A DNA stretch of 64,000 bases, from positions 23,864,852-23,928,851 of the forward strand of contig OY743171.1 in the NCBI GenBank assembly GCA_963555705.1, given 5' to 3'. The notes below the pieces were generated by a model. It made no database searches. It was given only the letters and a program-made list of their open reading frames with translations, and had not been told where the DNA came from. This stretch comes from Ligustrum vulgare (lineage: Eukaryota > Streptophyta > Magnoliopsida > Lamiales > Oleaceae). The stretch's first letter is position 1, and every line of letters begins with the position of its first letter. Shown in pieces: positions 48,651-59,925 of the stretch. The position numbers and the translations under genes are program-made.

Positions 48651-49305
48651 CTAGTCCATCCACCCGTGCGATGCACGGATTTATTTTGTGTCATAAAATT
48701 TTTGAATAATGGACATGTATAAGTACTTTTTTGTTCTAAATTAAATGTAAATGCATAATAATAAGTTTAAACTTATTAGGACACAAACACAACTTCATTA
48801 TATGTGTATTAGTGTGTAGAAACTGATATTTTACATGTTCAGCAATATATACTTTTCATTTTGGTATAAAATTTGAATATGATTCATCCATGCTTCTTGA
48901 TAATTTTAGTTGGTCTCTAATAATTTGGTTTTGTACACAGATTTGAAGGGGAGTTATTTTTTTTTGCATAGTAGACATGAATTATCAATACCTTCAAACA
49001 TGAAGACTTTAACTTTTCACAAACTCAAAATGGTTATTTGCCTAGCTTTTTATTTTGCACTGAATAAAAAAAAATAAAAAATGGAAAGAACCACATGCAT
49101 TAAGACAAAAACAAGTTTTCAATTGAGCTTATATTTTATAGTGCTGCATGTTTTTTATTTGTCTAACTTTTTATTTTTGTACTGAATAAAAAAAAAAAAA
49201 AAAGACATATTGACATATCTTAATGCAAAAACAGAATTTCTGTAACGCATATGAAAAGAACTGCATATATTGTTTAGACAAAAAAACAGAAAAGTGATTA
49301 CAAAC

Positions 49306-49455
49306 CTTCATGTCAATTAAAACCATCTCCAAGCTGTAAATGTCTGCATTGTCTCCAAAACTTGGGTTCTTCCATAGTCGTACAACGTGAACCTTAAATG
49401 CCCACTGTGTTTTGGTTGGGTCGATGTCTAAAAGCATGTTAATCACGGGTGCCAT
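49306..49455 (-). pseudogene. RPA70-like OB-fold exon in a Helitron
   Basis: A 50-codon minus-strand exon starts with ATG at 49455 and ends at a GT donor at 49305. It contains LLDIDPTKTQWAFKVHVVRLWK and SLEMVLIDMK, which match the N-terminal OB fold of the RPA1-like proteins encoded by plant Helitrons. Downstream exons were not found, so it is a fragment. RPA binds single-stranded DNA in rolling-circle replication. The longer frame 49171-49599 around it is partly intron and flanking sequence. Confidence 0.65.
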
Positions 49456-49754
49456 CTCGCTATCACAAACAAAATAAAAAAGGATGAACAAAAATTGTGC
49501 AAATATGAGGGAATAAAAAATGGAACAACAGATTTGTTTACCTTCATATTTAAGAAAAATGGAACAACAGATTTGTTTACCTTCGCTGCGTTTCTTCAAA
49601 TATGAGGGAATAAAAAATGCTTCCTGCAGTTTTTCAATTTTGAAGAGAATAAATTGTAAAATGAAGGTTGCTTTCTTATATAGTCATTAGCATAGATAAC
49701 GTGCTTGAGGAAGTAAAATATCTGATCTGTCAATCAGTTTTTGTCACAAATAGA

Positions 49755-50110
49755 ATATTTGAAAAAAGCTTTTTCAAAAAAGCTGTGTAAATTTAAATTG
49801 TATAATGGCGAGCATAGACTGGCGCAGACTCTTGGGAGGGTGAATTGGTCAGAAATATGATATATTTGAAAAAAGCTTTTTCAAAAAAGCTGTGTAAATT
49901 TAAATTGTATATAACGGCGTGCACAGACTGGCGCATTCTCTTGGGAGTAAAATATCTGATCTGTCAATCAGTTTTTGTCACAAATATAATATTTGTAAAA
50001 AGCTTTTTCAAAAAAGATGTGTAAATTTAAATTGTATAATGGCGAGCATAGACTGGCTCAGACTCTTGAGAGGGGTGAATTGGTCAGAAATATGATATAT
50101 TTGAATATAA
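49755..50110. repeat. Three imperfect tandem units with AAAAAGCTTTTT
   Basis: Units around 49761, 49868 and 49995 (periods about 107 and 127) share AAAAAGCTTTTTCAAAAAAG, a GTGTAAATTTAAATTGTATA block and GGCG(A/T)GCA(T/C)AGACTGGC. Confidence 0.8.
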
Positions 50111-51131
50111 ATTTAAATATGAATTGGGAGGAGCACCCACACGCACTTGTTTCTCTTTCCCATTTCCCATTCTTACCACTTTTGAATTAAAATATTATTT
50201 GTGTCAAATCATGCAATTCTTGAATAGTCAATATTGGGACCCACTTTGTACCAATAATCCAAAATATTCATCTGCTGCAGGCGTAGGAACCAAGAATTGA
50301 CACTACTTTTGGTGTTTTTTTTTTACCAACAGTGGCTAAATCTTATAAATAAATATAAATAAAATAAAATAAAATCTGCTTCATTTAATTCAAAATTCAA
50401 AAGACTGAGCACTCTCTTCTAGGTGGTACAGCGAGTTGCTTCTATTGAAAGTCTCAAAATGCTGTTGAAATAAATTTTTTTATTTCACCCCTAAAAATAC
50501 CCCTAAAAAAACCAATTCCCTAAAAGTAAAGATCAAAATTAAAATAAAAAATTCCTTTTGATAAGAATTTGAACTACCATGAAGTAAGATTTTTTTTTCC
50601 TCCCAGCTCTACCCTTCGGTTAGGCGGGCTGGTGGATTAGTAATATAGGTAATTTCAAGGGGCAAATGAGGGCAAAATCGAGATTGAAGGGCTCGACATC
50701 CACTGACCGATGCACAGCATTGACAAAGGCACTGACACTTGCAGGATTTTAATATATTAAAATATTGTAGCAGAATGAGGAAAGAGAAAAAAATTGTATT
50801 TTAATGCGCATCAAACATGGCAGATTCTTTTTGGGGGAGAGATTTGGTAGATTCTTTTTGGGGGGAGAAAAGTTGGGCTACTAAGCTTCTTTATAATAAA
50901 ATAATAAAATTAATTAATTTTTAATGTGGAGTGGTGGAGTGGTCATGAGTTGCGTATCCTGAAAGATTTGTACAGATATTCATTTTGAATTTTTCTCTTT
51001 GAATTGACTTTTTTTCCTTTTTATTTGTACAGAGATTTGCTAGGCGGGAGATTTTGGGGGGAAAAGTTTGGCTCAACTATCCTTCTTTATAATAATAATA
51101 AGATAAGAAAGAATATAAGAATAAGATTAAA

Positions 51132-54100
51132 CTAGTTTTATCACCCACGGATGCACAGTATTAGATATATACAAAATGTTCGAAGTAAAATGTAAAAAAT
51201 TAAACTTGTAAAGAAAAAACTAAATTCTAAAATACAGAATATTCTTTATAGATCTGTATACATTTATGAAGTATAAATTAAAAATGACAAATTATTTCAA
51301 ATTCAAAAAACATTCAATTCTTCAACCTAAACCATTTTTCTTGTTTTTGAAATTAGATCCACTATCTCTATAAGAAAAAATCACTTTGCAGCACATGTCT
51401 TCCCAACAACGATTTTCTAATTTGTTATTTAAATTAAACTTAGTATATTTTTTTTAAACAACACGTTTTTCCAAACCACTTGCATCACACATTTTATTTT
51501 CCCACTTTCAACTACATATTTTATCTCTAAAACATCATTTTTTTTTAAAGAACAAAAAATTTAAAAACAGAAACTAAGCCTACGTTCGGTTAAGTTTTGT
51601 TTATAAATCTTATTTATAAATAGCTCATTTAACTATTTATTTGAAAAGTAAACATTTTTTTCTAGTGAAAAATTTCCGTCAATCAAGCATTAATGAATCC
51701 ATGGCTTTATTTAGAAGATCATATGTACAAATGAATTCGTGTCTTGGTGAAAAAAGTCTGAATCCGTGACTTGGTTTTAAAAAATAATGAATTTATGCTT
51801 AATCTTAACCCCCAAATATTTTTATTCAACCAATAAAATTAGATTTTTAATTATAAAAATCAATTGGTCAATTAGTCACCATTCATGGTTCTCTATGCAT
51901 GGCTGGATAACATACATTCAGAGGCATGTTTCCAACCAACTCCTCCCAACGTGGTTCAATATGATCTATAATGGTTGTTGCTAGGGATGAAAGTATCGCA
52001 ATGCAATTGCCCAATCAAACCAGCGAAAATCCAAAACCAATTATTAATTGACAATCCAAAGCCAAACAACATTAATAATCGATACCAACTCTTCATAGAA
52101 AAAAATAAAAATCTCATAGTAATAACAAAAACTCATGAATTAACAAAGCCCACAATTCATTACTACCAGCAGATAAAAGATAAAATCTCCCCAAGAATCA
52201 TCCATTGCCAATCTTAGATGAGTATGTCAATTTGGAGTCAACCTTCAAAACATAAATTAATTGTATCAGCAATATATAAGGTGGAAATATAATTTCATAT
52301 ATGTACATAATTTTCATGGCACAATCAAGTATTTAAATATACTTTATAAAGCCGCAATATAATTCCATTCCAAATGGTACACTAAAAGTAAATGATGTTT
52401 GCAATCCAAGAGGAAGATTATCTTCTAATAACTCCAAAGTGACACACATGGGATTTCATATAATGAATTACATTTAAATTTAAATTAATTAAAAAACAAA
52501 CAATGAACTAATGAAATCCGTGCTTAATCTTAACCCCCAAATTTTTTTATTTAACCGACGTAACCTATGGCACATAGAGTGGCTACTCTAAACTTATATC
52601 CACTATGTACTTATTTGATAGATCAAGATTTTACTACAATCTGGCCCTTAAGGATTAAAACATCAAGTAATACATAAGATAAAGAGGGGACACAAAGAAA
52701 GCCCAATTAATAATTCATCTTGCACCAATATGGAATCAGTAACCAATGGGATTGGCCCTAACATTCTTCTGATATCAGTTTCCATGCAGTTAGCTATGCA
52801 AGAAAATGGCATAAAATTTAGGTAAGAACTGGTACCAATTGTCTGTAAGTTCCCATAAGGATGAGTATACTTTCCTATGGTTTTCATGATCTGTCAGCCT
52901 TATTGGTAGTCTTATTCGGATCCCTTTCATCATTCCTTTTCCTTCCAACCATTTTTCTTCTTCTAGAGAACACTGAAAACACTGTTAACAAAATGAACAG
53001 GAGAAAATAAAACCCAGATTCAAATGGACATTGGGTTTAGTTTTGTTTCCCAATGAAGAAAATTTTGTAGAAGAAAGACAGATAGAGGGGATTGGTACAG
53101 AGTAATTACTACTTATTGAACTTTTTTTTAATCAAATTATGTAGTCACTGTAAATATATCTTGAAATCACCAAAATCTATATCAGTAGTTGCTTTCTTTT
53201 AACCAAACAGGGGCTTACTAAAGGCAAAGAAAGCAACAAAATTTGTATCAGTAGGTAGCAATATTTGTTACATTAATATCTATTTTCAGCTTAATGGAAT
53301 AATTTTATCCACTTCTTACTTACAAACAGCTTGCAACTACAATCACTTGAGTCATCAAATGTTTCAATCAAAATTTTAATCAATTATGTATAGCACAAAT
53401 GATCCCATCAAAAAAGAATTGACTGACTTCACCTGCTAACATGAGCTGGAATTTTAATAAAATTACCAACGATTGAGAAGAGATCAAAATCAGATAAAAT
53501 CTGCAGTAAGATAACCCCAAGTTATAAGCTATAATCATGAATACCATCAAGGTGGTAAAAGAAATCCCCCTCTTTTGCTAATTGATAAATGAATGGACTC
53601 AAAAAGCTTATACTGGAATGTGGTTCAATTGACTCTTAGGCACAAAACCTCACCCCTTTTCACAAAAAGGTTCTTCTTGGCCATCTCCGCTTGTAGTACA
53701 GACTCTGAATCGACATCAAAAACCATATCCTGAAAATGCCAGAATATTTAAAAGGAAAGGGGAAAAATAGCTCGTTCAATAAAATATGTAGGATTGTCAT
53801 CTGGTAATCACATTAGCTGATTACAATGTATTCATCACAAGAACTCAAATCGAACTCAAAAGGTCGCTATCAAAAATCAGAAGCACTGCCATCAACTTTT
53901 AACCCTTTTACCATGAAAGAAAACAATTATAAGATCGTGTTTGGTACGTAGTAGCACACAAGCTTGAAATTATGTCCATATTTAATAGTTTATAATGTCC
54001 AATAAAATCCACTGAACCAGAAAAGCTATAAAAATGCAATATTACCTTTTTATTGTCGATGCCCTCAACCATATCTAAATTTAGGACAGCAGTTGCACAC

Positions 54101-54729
54101 AATTGAGAAAAAGAACATGGAACATAAATCTTTCGGAGATAATAGGAAAGGAGAGCGAGTCATTAGAATGCAGTAACTCAAATTACCTGTCAGGCGTCCT
54201 TGGCAGCAATTGCATGCTAAGCAGTAGCAAAAAGGGCAAAACCCATTAGATGCCTCATACCCTGGAAACCATCTCAGCAAATTCTATAGCTCTCTCTCTC
54301 TCTTTCACATCCTTCGGTAACCCCGAAATGAAAATCATCCGTGTCTTAAAATATCAACCAACAAAAAACAAAAAATTCAATAATTCGGAAAACAATGAAC
54401 CTGAGCAGAACAATTCACCAAGATATGCTACAAAGTAAATAGACAGATAAATTAGGGATTACAACATATTTTATAAGAAATCTTTTATAAGAAAAAAGAG
54501 AGAAAGGGCCGACTGGAGCATAGATGAAGTATGTAGCAAAAGAGGAGGAAGAGAAAATCGCCGCTTTTGGAGAGAGAGAAAATATTGAACCCTAGTTTTT
54601 GACTGTACAAAAAAATGAGGTAACGGCGGGATTCTTTACAATTCATTTTTTCCCCTTTCTTGAGCGGGAGTCTTAGGCGGGAAAGTCATTTCCAACTTTC
54701 CTACTTTTATATATTAAATATTAAATAGA
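51132..54729 (-). mobile_element. Helitron with captured RRM-protein exons, about 3.6 kb
   Basis: On the minus strand it starts TCTATTTAATATTTAATATA (54729) and continues with an AGTAGGAAAGTTGG...CCCGCC block as in its relatives. It ends with the degenerate hairpin CTGTGCATCCGTGG and CTAG at 51135-51132, followed by T. The 5' flank is T instead of A. From 51190 to 53600 no gene was recognised. Confidence 0.55.
53650..54345 (-). pseudogene. RRM-domain RNA-binding protein exons captured in a Helitron
   Basis: The piece 54345-54187 reads in successive frames as MIFISGLPKDVKERE, LRWFPGYEASN and GFALFATA-HAIAAKDA up to a GT donor, with two stops and two frameshifts. The piece 53729-53650 reads DMVFDVDSESVLQAEMAKKNLFVKRG after an AG acceptor. 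Together these follow the order of the first RRM of plant scw1/RBPMS-like RNA-binding proteins. A further exon-like piece (ATAVLNLDMVEGIDNKK) lies between them at about 54103-54050 and is unassigned. It is non-functional. Confidence 0.7.
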
Positions 54730-54794
54730 ATATATTTTGGTTGTATGGTTTTTTGGCTCTAGACCAGTGGAATGGCCTTGAGGCTGGATTTACA

Positions 54795-55095
54795 ATGTAA
54801 TTTTTGTTATATGTAATAAATAGTTTATAAATTAATTTTAAACAATACAATTTCTCACATCATTTTTTAGTCATGTACATTTTCTCTCTACTTTTCAACC
54901 ACACATTTTATTTTAAAATGATAAATAAACAATTTAGTAATTTACAATGTAATTTTTTTTATATGTATAAATAGTTTATAAATTAATTTTAAACAATACA
55001 ATTTTCCACATTATTTTTTAATCACGCATATTTTCACTCTCTACTTTTCAATCACACATTTTACCTCAAAATGATAAATAATAAAAAGTTGTTGT
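54795..55095. repeat. Two tandem AT-rich units of about 153 bp
   Basis: The unit from TTTACAATGTAATTTTT (about 54790) recurs from about 54943. Both contain AATAGTTTATAAATTAATTT and CTCTACTTTTCAAYCACACATTTTA. Non-coding. The rest of 54730-55239 shows nothing else. Confidence 0.7.
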
Positions 55096-56452
55096 TAAAA
55101 ATTGGGGAGAGAAAATTTATGTGATTAAAAAGTGGTTTGGGAAAACATGTTTATAAACAAAGAATTGTCTTTTACCTAACGGATGCTAAATTATAAATTA
55201 CACTTGTCATTACGCATATTTATGGTTGTAATTTTTAAATCTATATATTAATAAAAGTACAAGAAATTCTGAGAATCTTCAATTCAAATTTTAATTTGAA
55301 ACGGAATCTTTAATGTGAAAAGAATTTTTTTTTGGCAAAAATTTAAAATCTGTATGAGCAGTTTTTTTGTTCTTACATTGATCAACTGCCCCACTAGGCC
55401 ACTATCTCATTAGACATTTTCTTAACTTTTTCATCAATCCTATTATCTCAATCCTCAAAGACGGTTTCTTTTTCTCCCTTCCTCCTCTCTCGCTCTTTTT
55501 TCCCCCTGTACTTCATCCGTTCTAACGATAACCTCCTCCACATATGGGACAGATCCAGGGCTTCGTCTAATGCTCCAACACAGTGGCTTCATAGGCTTTG
55601 GACACGCACTGCTGCTGTCAAAGGAAAGGAATCTACCGACCACCTGCGTTGGCCCTCTCAATTTCCAATCGCACCGTCGATTTCTCCATTTACAAAGGCA
55701 AATTTGATACAAACGCCTTTCCTGATAGGCATTTTCCTCCATCATCCTGTCAAACCTCAAAAGGTACCTTCTACTTTTCCGTCGTAAAATGCTATTTCGA
55801 TTTTTCTGGTGATTCGTGTAAGACTGCTATGATAACTATCTTGACTTTATTTCTATAGCTTGTATTATGATTTGATTTTGTTTGTAGATTCTCTTCTGAT
55901 TATCAATTTGTTGTTGGATGGTGAATTTGACGTTATAATTGTGTTATATATGATCATTTCTCGAGTAATTTTATCTATAATACCCAGTCATTTTTTTTTA
56001 AAATGACAAAAGTGTATGAGGTGAAGGATTTTTATGATTGTAAAAGGACATACCCTAAAAAAGAACAAATCAAATGCAAAATTAAATGATCGGAGGATGC
56101 AATGAGCAATGCATTTAAATATTGGTTGTTTTGAGTTCTTTTAGTGGATTGAATTAAATAGGGTTAACTCCTTACCAAATTCAATTTTGACCTGCGGATC
56201 ACCTGCTGGCTAAACTTTATGGAAAATGTATGAAAAATTAATTTAGCTACAACTTGAATAGATATTACCCAGATGCATGTATAAACCTTTGCAGACATTT
56301 TTCATGTGGGTTCTCTCTGTGCATTCTGGAGCAAACAATTCATAAACATATTGCCAGTTTGGAACTTTTCTTTTGATTCATTTTTGGGGATTGTAGTTTG
56401 TGAAGCATAAAAACATAGTTCAACCAGGTCAAAAATTATTATATATTCGAGA

Positions 56453-56898
56453 TATGGTCTTTGTATCTTTTTGCAAACAAATTTTTGAAACCAAAAGAAA
56501 GAAATAATGAAGGATCAACTGGAAATAATTTGGAAATCGTTGAACCCTACCAAATCAAACAGTCATCAAGAAAAGATGAAAGATATGGTTCAATTCTATC
56601 CCATTTCATTGAAGTAAGTTTAATTTTTATACCAATAGCCTTGTCATTTCAACGTTATTTCACCAGGTGCTACTGAGCTAACATACAGCTGCACTACTTG
56701 AAGTAATATCTTGGATTTTGTTTTATATACTTTGATTCTTTCTGAATCAATTTAAGTATATTAATGATTCCAGGTGCCTCATATAAATCAACTACACATG
56801 TGGGACTATAGCCTTGCTTGTGTTCTAATGGTTTTGAGAACTCTTGGCATTAATAATTGCAATATCCAGGAACTGGGGGAGCAGAGCTCCACGAGAAG
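56453..56898 (+). pseudogene. Plant guanylyl cyclase 1-like exons
   Basis: The first piece (about 56453-56613) encodes LFANKFLKPKERNN ... YGSILSHFIE and ends at a GT donor. Its probable start codon reads ATA in place of ATG. The second piece (56774-56898) follows an AG acceptor and reads VPHINQLHMWDYSLACVLMVLRTLG. In the family this region has a Cys where this copy has Tyr in WDYSLAC. The frame then ends in diverged sequence at a splice-like GT. Only the N-terminal third of the family protein is present. Confidence 0.75.
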
Positions 56899-56915
56899 GT
56901 ACTTTTATTTTCAAG

Positions 56916-57395
56916 GGAACCCAATTGGCTGGGTAAGCATGCATAGGTATCATCATCAATTTTGTGATTCGGAAAAAGATCCACATAGTCCCATCAAAGG
57001 ATTTTGGTTTAGTCACATGTGTTTGCTTTTCGATACGTACTCCATTGTTGAAAGGGTAATTACAATTCAAACATATTGATCAATTATTTGTGAATGATTC
57101 TTAACAGTCACTGGTTTGAATTTGCATTGTGGAAAACCACACAATGTTGGAGATCTAGAAAAGCAGCCATTCTATATATGTCTTCAAATCACTTGTGTAA
57201 TCCATCCAATTGCACTTGGAACACTATTATTTGCATTGGGAGGATTTCCATACATTGTTTGGAGAATGGTAAATGCAAACATTATTTTTTGTGCTCTTGT
57301 AATTGTTCCGGTTTGTTTGAGATTTATGGATTAAATTTTTGACAATGCAGGGTGTAAAGATCATCTGGATTTACCACATTACTTGGCTTGAGCAC
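56916..57395 (+). pseudogene. ADS/FAD5-type acyl delta-desaturase exons
   Basis: Three exon-like pieces. 56916-57055 carries the second His box HRYHHQFC followed by DSEKDPHSPIKGFWFSHM. 57131-57268 reads NVGDLEKQPFY...HPIALGTLLFALGGFPYIVW. 57351-about 57395 reads GVKIIWIYHITWL and then diverges. The first and third His boxes are absent. The acceptor before 57131 reads CAT rather than CAG. Intact relatives are membrane-bound fatty-acyl desaturases of ER or plastid. This is a captured fragment. Confidence 0.8.
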
Positions 57396-57723
57396 AGTGA
57401 ATATGTGAACATTTTGTGTTTCCTTTATCACCCAAAATGTTTATTTTGCAGTTATTGATTGAAAAAAGTATTATGCTTTCATATAGTAATAATTAATATT
57501 CGAAGGGCCTCTTTCTAATTTTTAGGAGAATCCCTGAGATGAAAGCCAATGAAAGGAGGAAGGCATTTGAAGAAATATGTAAAATCTTTGATAGCAGAAT
57601 ACTTTTTTTTTATATTGACATTGTCTTTTGTTAGTTATTGTTGATTCTTTCCATTATTTTATTTCAATACATTTTTTTTTTGTCAATAGAATACGTCCGT
57701 GCATCGCACGGGTGTGAAACTAG

Positions 57724-58445
57724 TTGTAATTTATTACATGGGGAACGCCGCCGCCACTACCTCGTCGTGCCACAAAATACACTCACCTAAAACACCATCC
57801 ACCACAATTGCCATAAACCACCACCACTGCAAAAATACAAGTGCACATACAAACACAAAGCAGAGCGGTGCCAATAGCAGTGCCAACGATGGAGAAGTGA
57901 ATACATGTCCTCCTTCCATCATTGCATCCCTCCACTGTAAAAATCCCCTAGTCTTAACTCCTATTTTTCTGCTTTTCACCACCATCACTACCACTGCACA
58001 CCGATAGAACCATCGTCGCATGAACTTGAAGATCTAAAATTGAAAAATCAGTCTTGACCACCAATCTGCAATCACTCTTAAAGCGAGCCATAAAACCCAA
58101 CACCAACACAAGAACAAACATAATAATATCAAAAAATCAAAATATGAATAAATAAATCAGATTTGAAAAACTTCGGGTTTTGTTTGTAAGCTGTAAGCAT
58201 CCAATTCAAAAACAAACATTATATAATATCAAAACTGACATATCTAGAAAAAAAAAATAAGTGTGGTACTGATATGCAATGGTGGTGGAGGTGGTGAAAT
58301 GAGATGGCGAGTGGTGAAAGGAGAAGGTGGTTGTAGATGGAACGTGATTATAGTCGATGGCCGACATAAAGGAAGAGGCAGTAGACAACGATTTATAATA
58401 TTATATTTTAAGGAATACTTATTTTTAATATTTAAATCATAAAGG
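57724..58445. other. Stretch with no recognised gene
   Basis: 57740-58010 is CCA/ACC-rich low complexity, open on both strands (102 and 95 codons) without recognisable motifs. The remainder is AT-rich. Confidence 0.45.
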
Positions 58446-58653
58446 TGTTATAAAACCATCGAAATCATAAGAACAACATAGAGAGAGAAATGGAGAGAGT
58501 TTAGAGGAGAGAATTTCTCTTCAAGAATTGGTGTACATCTCTTATGAAAATGGCTCCTATTTATAGGAGCGAATAATGACACAATCGTAATATGTAAACA
58601 TTACAGGGATATAATGGTAATGTCATTCACTTATATATACATTATTTATAACA
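58446..58653 (-). mobile_element. Short LTR (208 bp), probably copia-type 3' LTR
   Basis: On the minus strand it starts TGTTATAAA (58653) and ends TTTATAACA (58446), a perfect 9-bp inverted terminal repeat. A TATA box TATAAATAG sits in the palindrome GCTCCTATTTATAGGAGC. The PPT directly precedes it, so it is the 3' LTR. The 5' LTR was not found in the window. Confidence 0.7.
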
Positions 58654-58662
58654 CTCCCCCTT
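58654..58662 (-). other. Polypurine tract
   Basis: The minus strand reads AAGGGGGAG immediately before the LTR. Confidence 0.7.
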
Positions 58663-58684
58663 GAATGACATATTGCTCAATTGT

Positions 58685-59404
58685 CTGCCTCGTTAAAACC
58701 TTGCTAAGAAAATCCAGTGGGATAAAACTTGAGCGAAGGAAAAAGAGTACAGCTGCTCCCCCTGATGTTGGTCATCATTAATCATTGAGTCTAATATCCA
58801 AAATGACATCAATGATAAGTAGTACAAATCATGTACTGAAATCTGAAGTGCTTCACTGCTTCATTGCTTTAGTGCTGCCTCGTTAAAACCTTGTCAGTAA
58901 AACCCAATGGGACAAAATCTGAACGAAGGAAAAAGAGTACAGCCGCTGCCTCGTTAAAACCTTGTCAGGAAAACCCCGTGGGACAAAACCTGGACGAAGG
59001 AAAAAGAGTACAGCATGACAGCATGATTCTCCCCCTGAAGTGTGCAATCAAGTATTCATGAACCTTTTGAATAATGATATCATCTTTCTTCTGGAATATA
59101 TATGAAAATCTTCTTGTGTGTAGCCGATATCATAACATTCTTCATAAGATGTGTATGATTTTCTTCATTTGTTGATATCATTCAAGTATAACAATGTGTT
59201 GCTGAATTATAGCTTGTTGATAGCTATGATGATGCCTCAAAAACCTTGCTAGGAAAACCCTGTGGGACAAAACCTCAGCGAAGGGAAAAAGAGTGCAGTA
59301 TTCTCATTAATTTTCATCAATACGCCTCAACTATTGCCTCATTAAAAACCTTGCTAGGAAAACCCTGTGGGACAAAACCTCAGCTAAGGGAAAAAGAGTG
59401 CAAC
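58685..59404 (-). repeat. Five copies of a 65-70-bp motif
   Basis: Copies at about 58685, 58875, 58946, 59232 and 59334. Each reads, plus strand, GCCTCRTTAAAACCTTG, then AAAAYCC, GGGAYAAAA and GAAGGAAAAAGAGTRCAG. Confidence 0.9.
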
Positions 59405-59514
59405 GCGTATTTATTCATTTCATGGAATATCACAAGTATATTGATGCAATCTCGTATCTTTTCATCAAACATATCATTCATGATGAGCTTTACTAATTTA
59501 TCGATTGCATCTTT

Positions 59515-59925
59515 CACTTCTGGTGAATAATCAAATTTAGAATTTATTTCTGGTGAATAATCAAACCTAGAATTCACTTCTGGTGAATAATAAAATCTAG
59601 AATTCACTTCTGGTGAATAATCAAATCTAGAATTCACTTCTGGTGAATAATAAAATCTAGAATTCATTTCTGGTGAATAATTAAACATATTCATTTTCAT
59701 ATTCACTTCTGGTGAATAATCAAATTTAGATTTGATTCACTCTTATCAAAATCTAGAATTCACTTCTGATGAATAATTAAATATTCATTTTCAAATTCAC
59801 TTCTGGTGAATATTCATTTTCCAAATTCACTTCTGGTGAATATTCATTTTCAGGATTTACTTCTGGTGAATATTCATTTTCCAGATTTACTTCTGGTGAA
59901 TATTCATTTTCCGGTGGATAATATA
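59515..59925 (-). repeat. 30-bp repeat array encoding a decapeptide repeat
   Basis: About a dozen units share CACTTCTGGTGAATA. In the minus frame ending at 59380 they translate as repeats of YSPEVNSRFD with small variations. The right half of the array uses a variant unit (TTCATTTTCCAG). Confidence 0.85.

Larger units (their letters stand above)
48651..51126 (-). mobile_element. Helitron with RPA-like exon, about 2.5 kb
   Basis: On the minus strand it starts TCTTATTCTTATATTC at 51126 after an A. It ends with hairpin CCGTGC-ATC-GCACGG, GTGGATGGA and CTAG at 48654-48651, followed by T. It carries one RPA-type exon and a set of AAAAAGCTTTTT repeats. Two GGGGGGA-rich blocks (50820-50880 and 51045-51075) suggest a nested or duplicated end. 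Confidence 0.65.
55240..57723 (+). mobile_element. Helitron carrying a two-gene chimera, 2484 bp
   Basis: It starts TCTATATATTAATAAAAG after an A (55239). It ends with hairpin CCGTGC-ATC-GCACGG (57697-57711), TGTGAAA and CTAG (57720-57723) before T. It carries pieces of a guanylyl-cyclase-like gene and a desaturase gene in the same orientation. No Rep/helicase. 55455-55860 has an unrecognised exon-like frame. Confidence 0.8.

Noticed and set aside
55598..55858. WHIRLY-type domain suggested by FSIYKGK
   Set aside because: Match is limited to about seven residues; the following residues do not fit the family.
57699..58021. Overlapping ORFs on both strands with a hydrophobic minus-strand product
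   Set aside because: CCA/TGG-rich low-complexity DNA gives open frames on both strands by chance.
59515..59925. CRISPR-like regular repeats
   Set aside because: Direct 30-bp tandem repeats without unique spacers in a plant nuclear context; not a CRISPR array.
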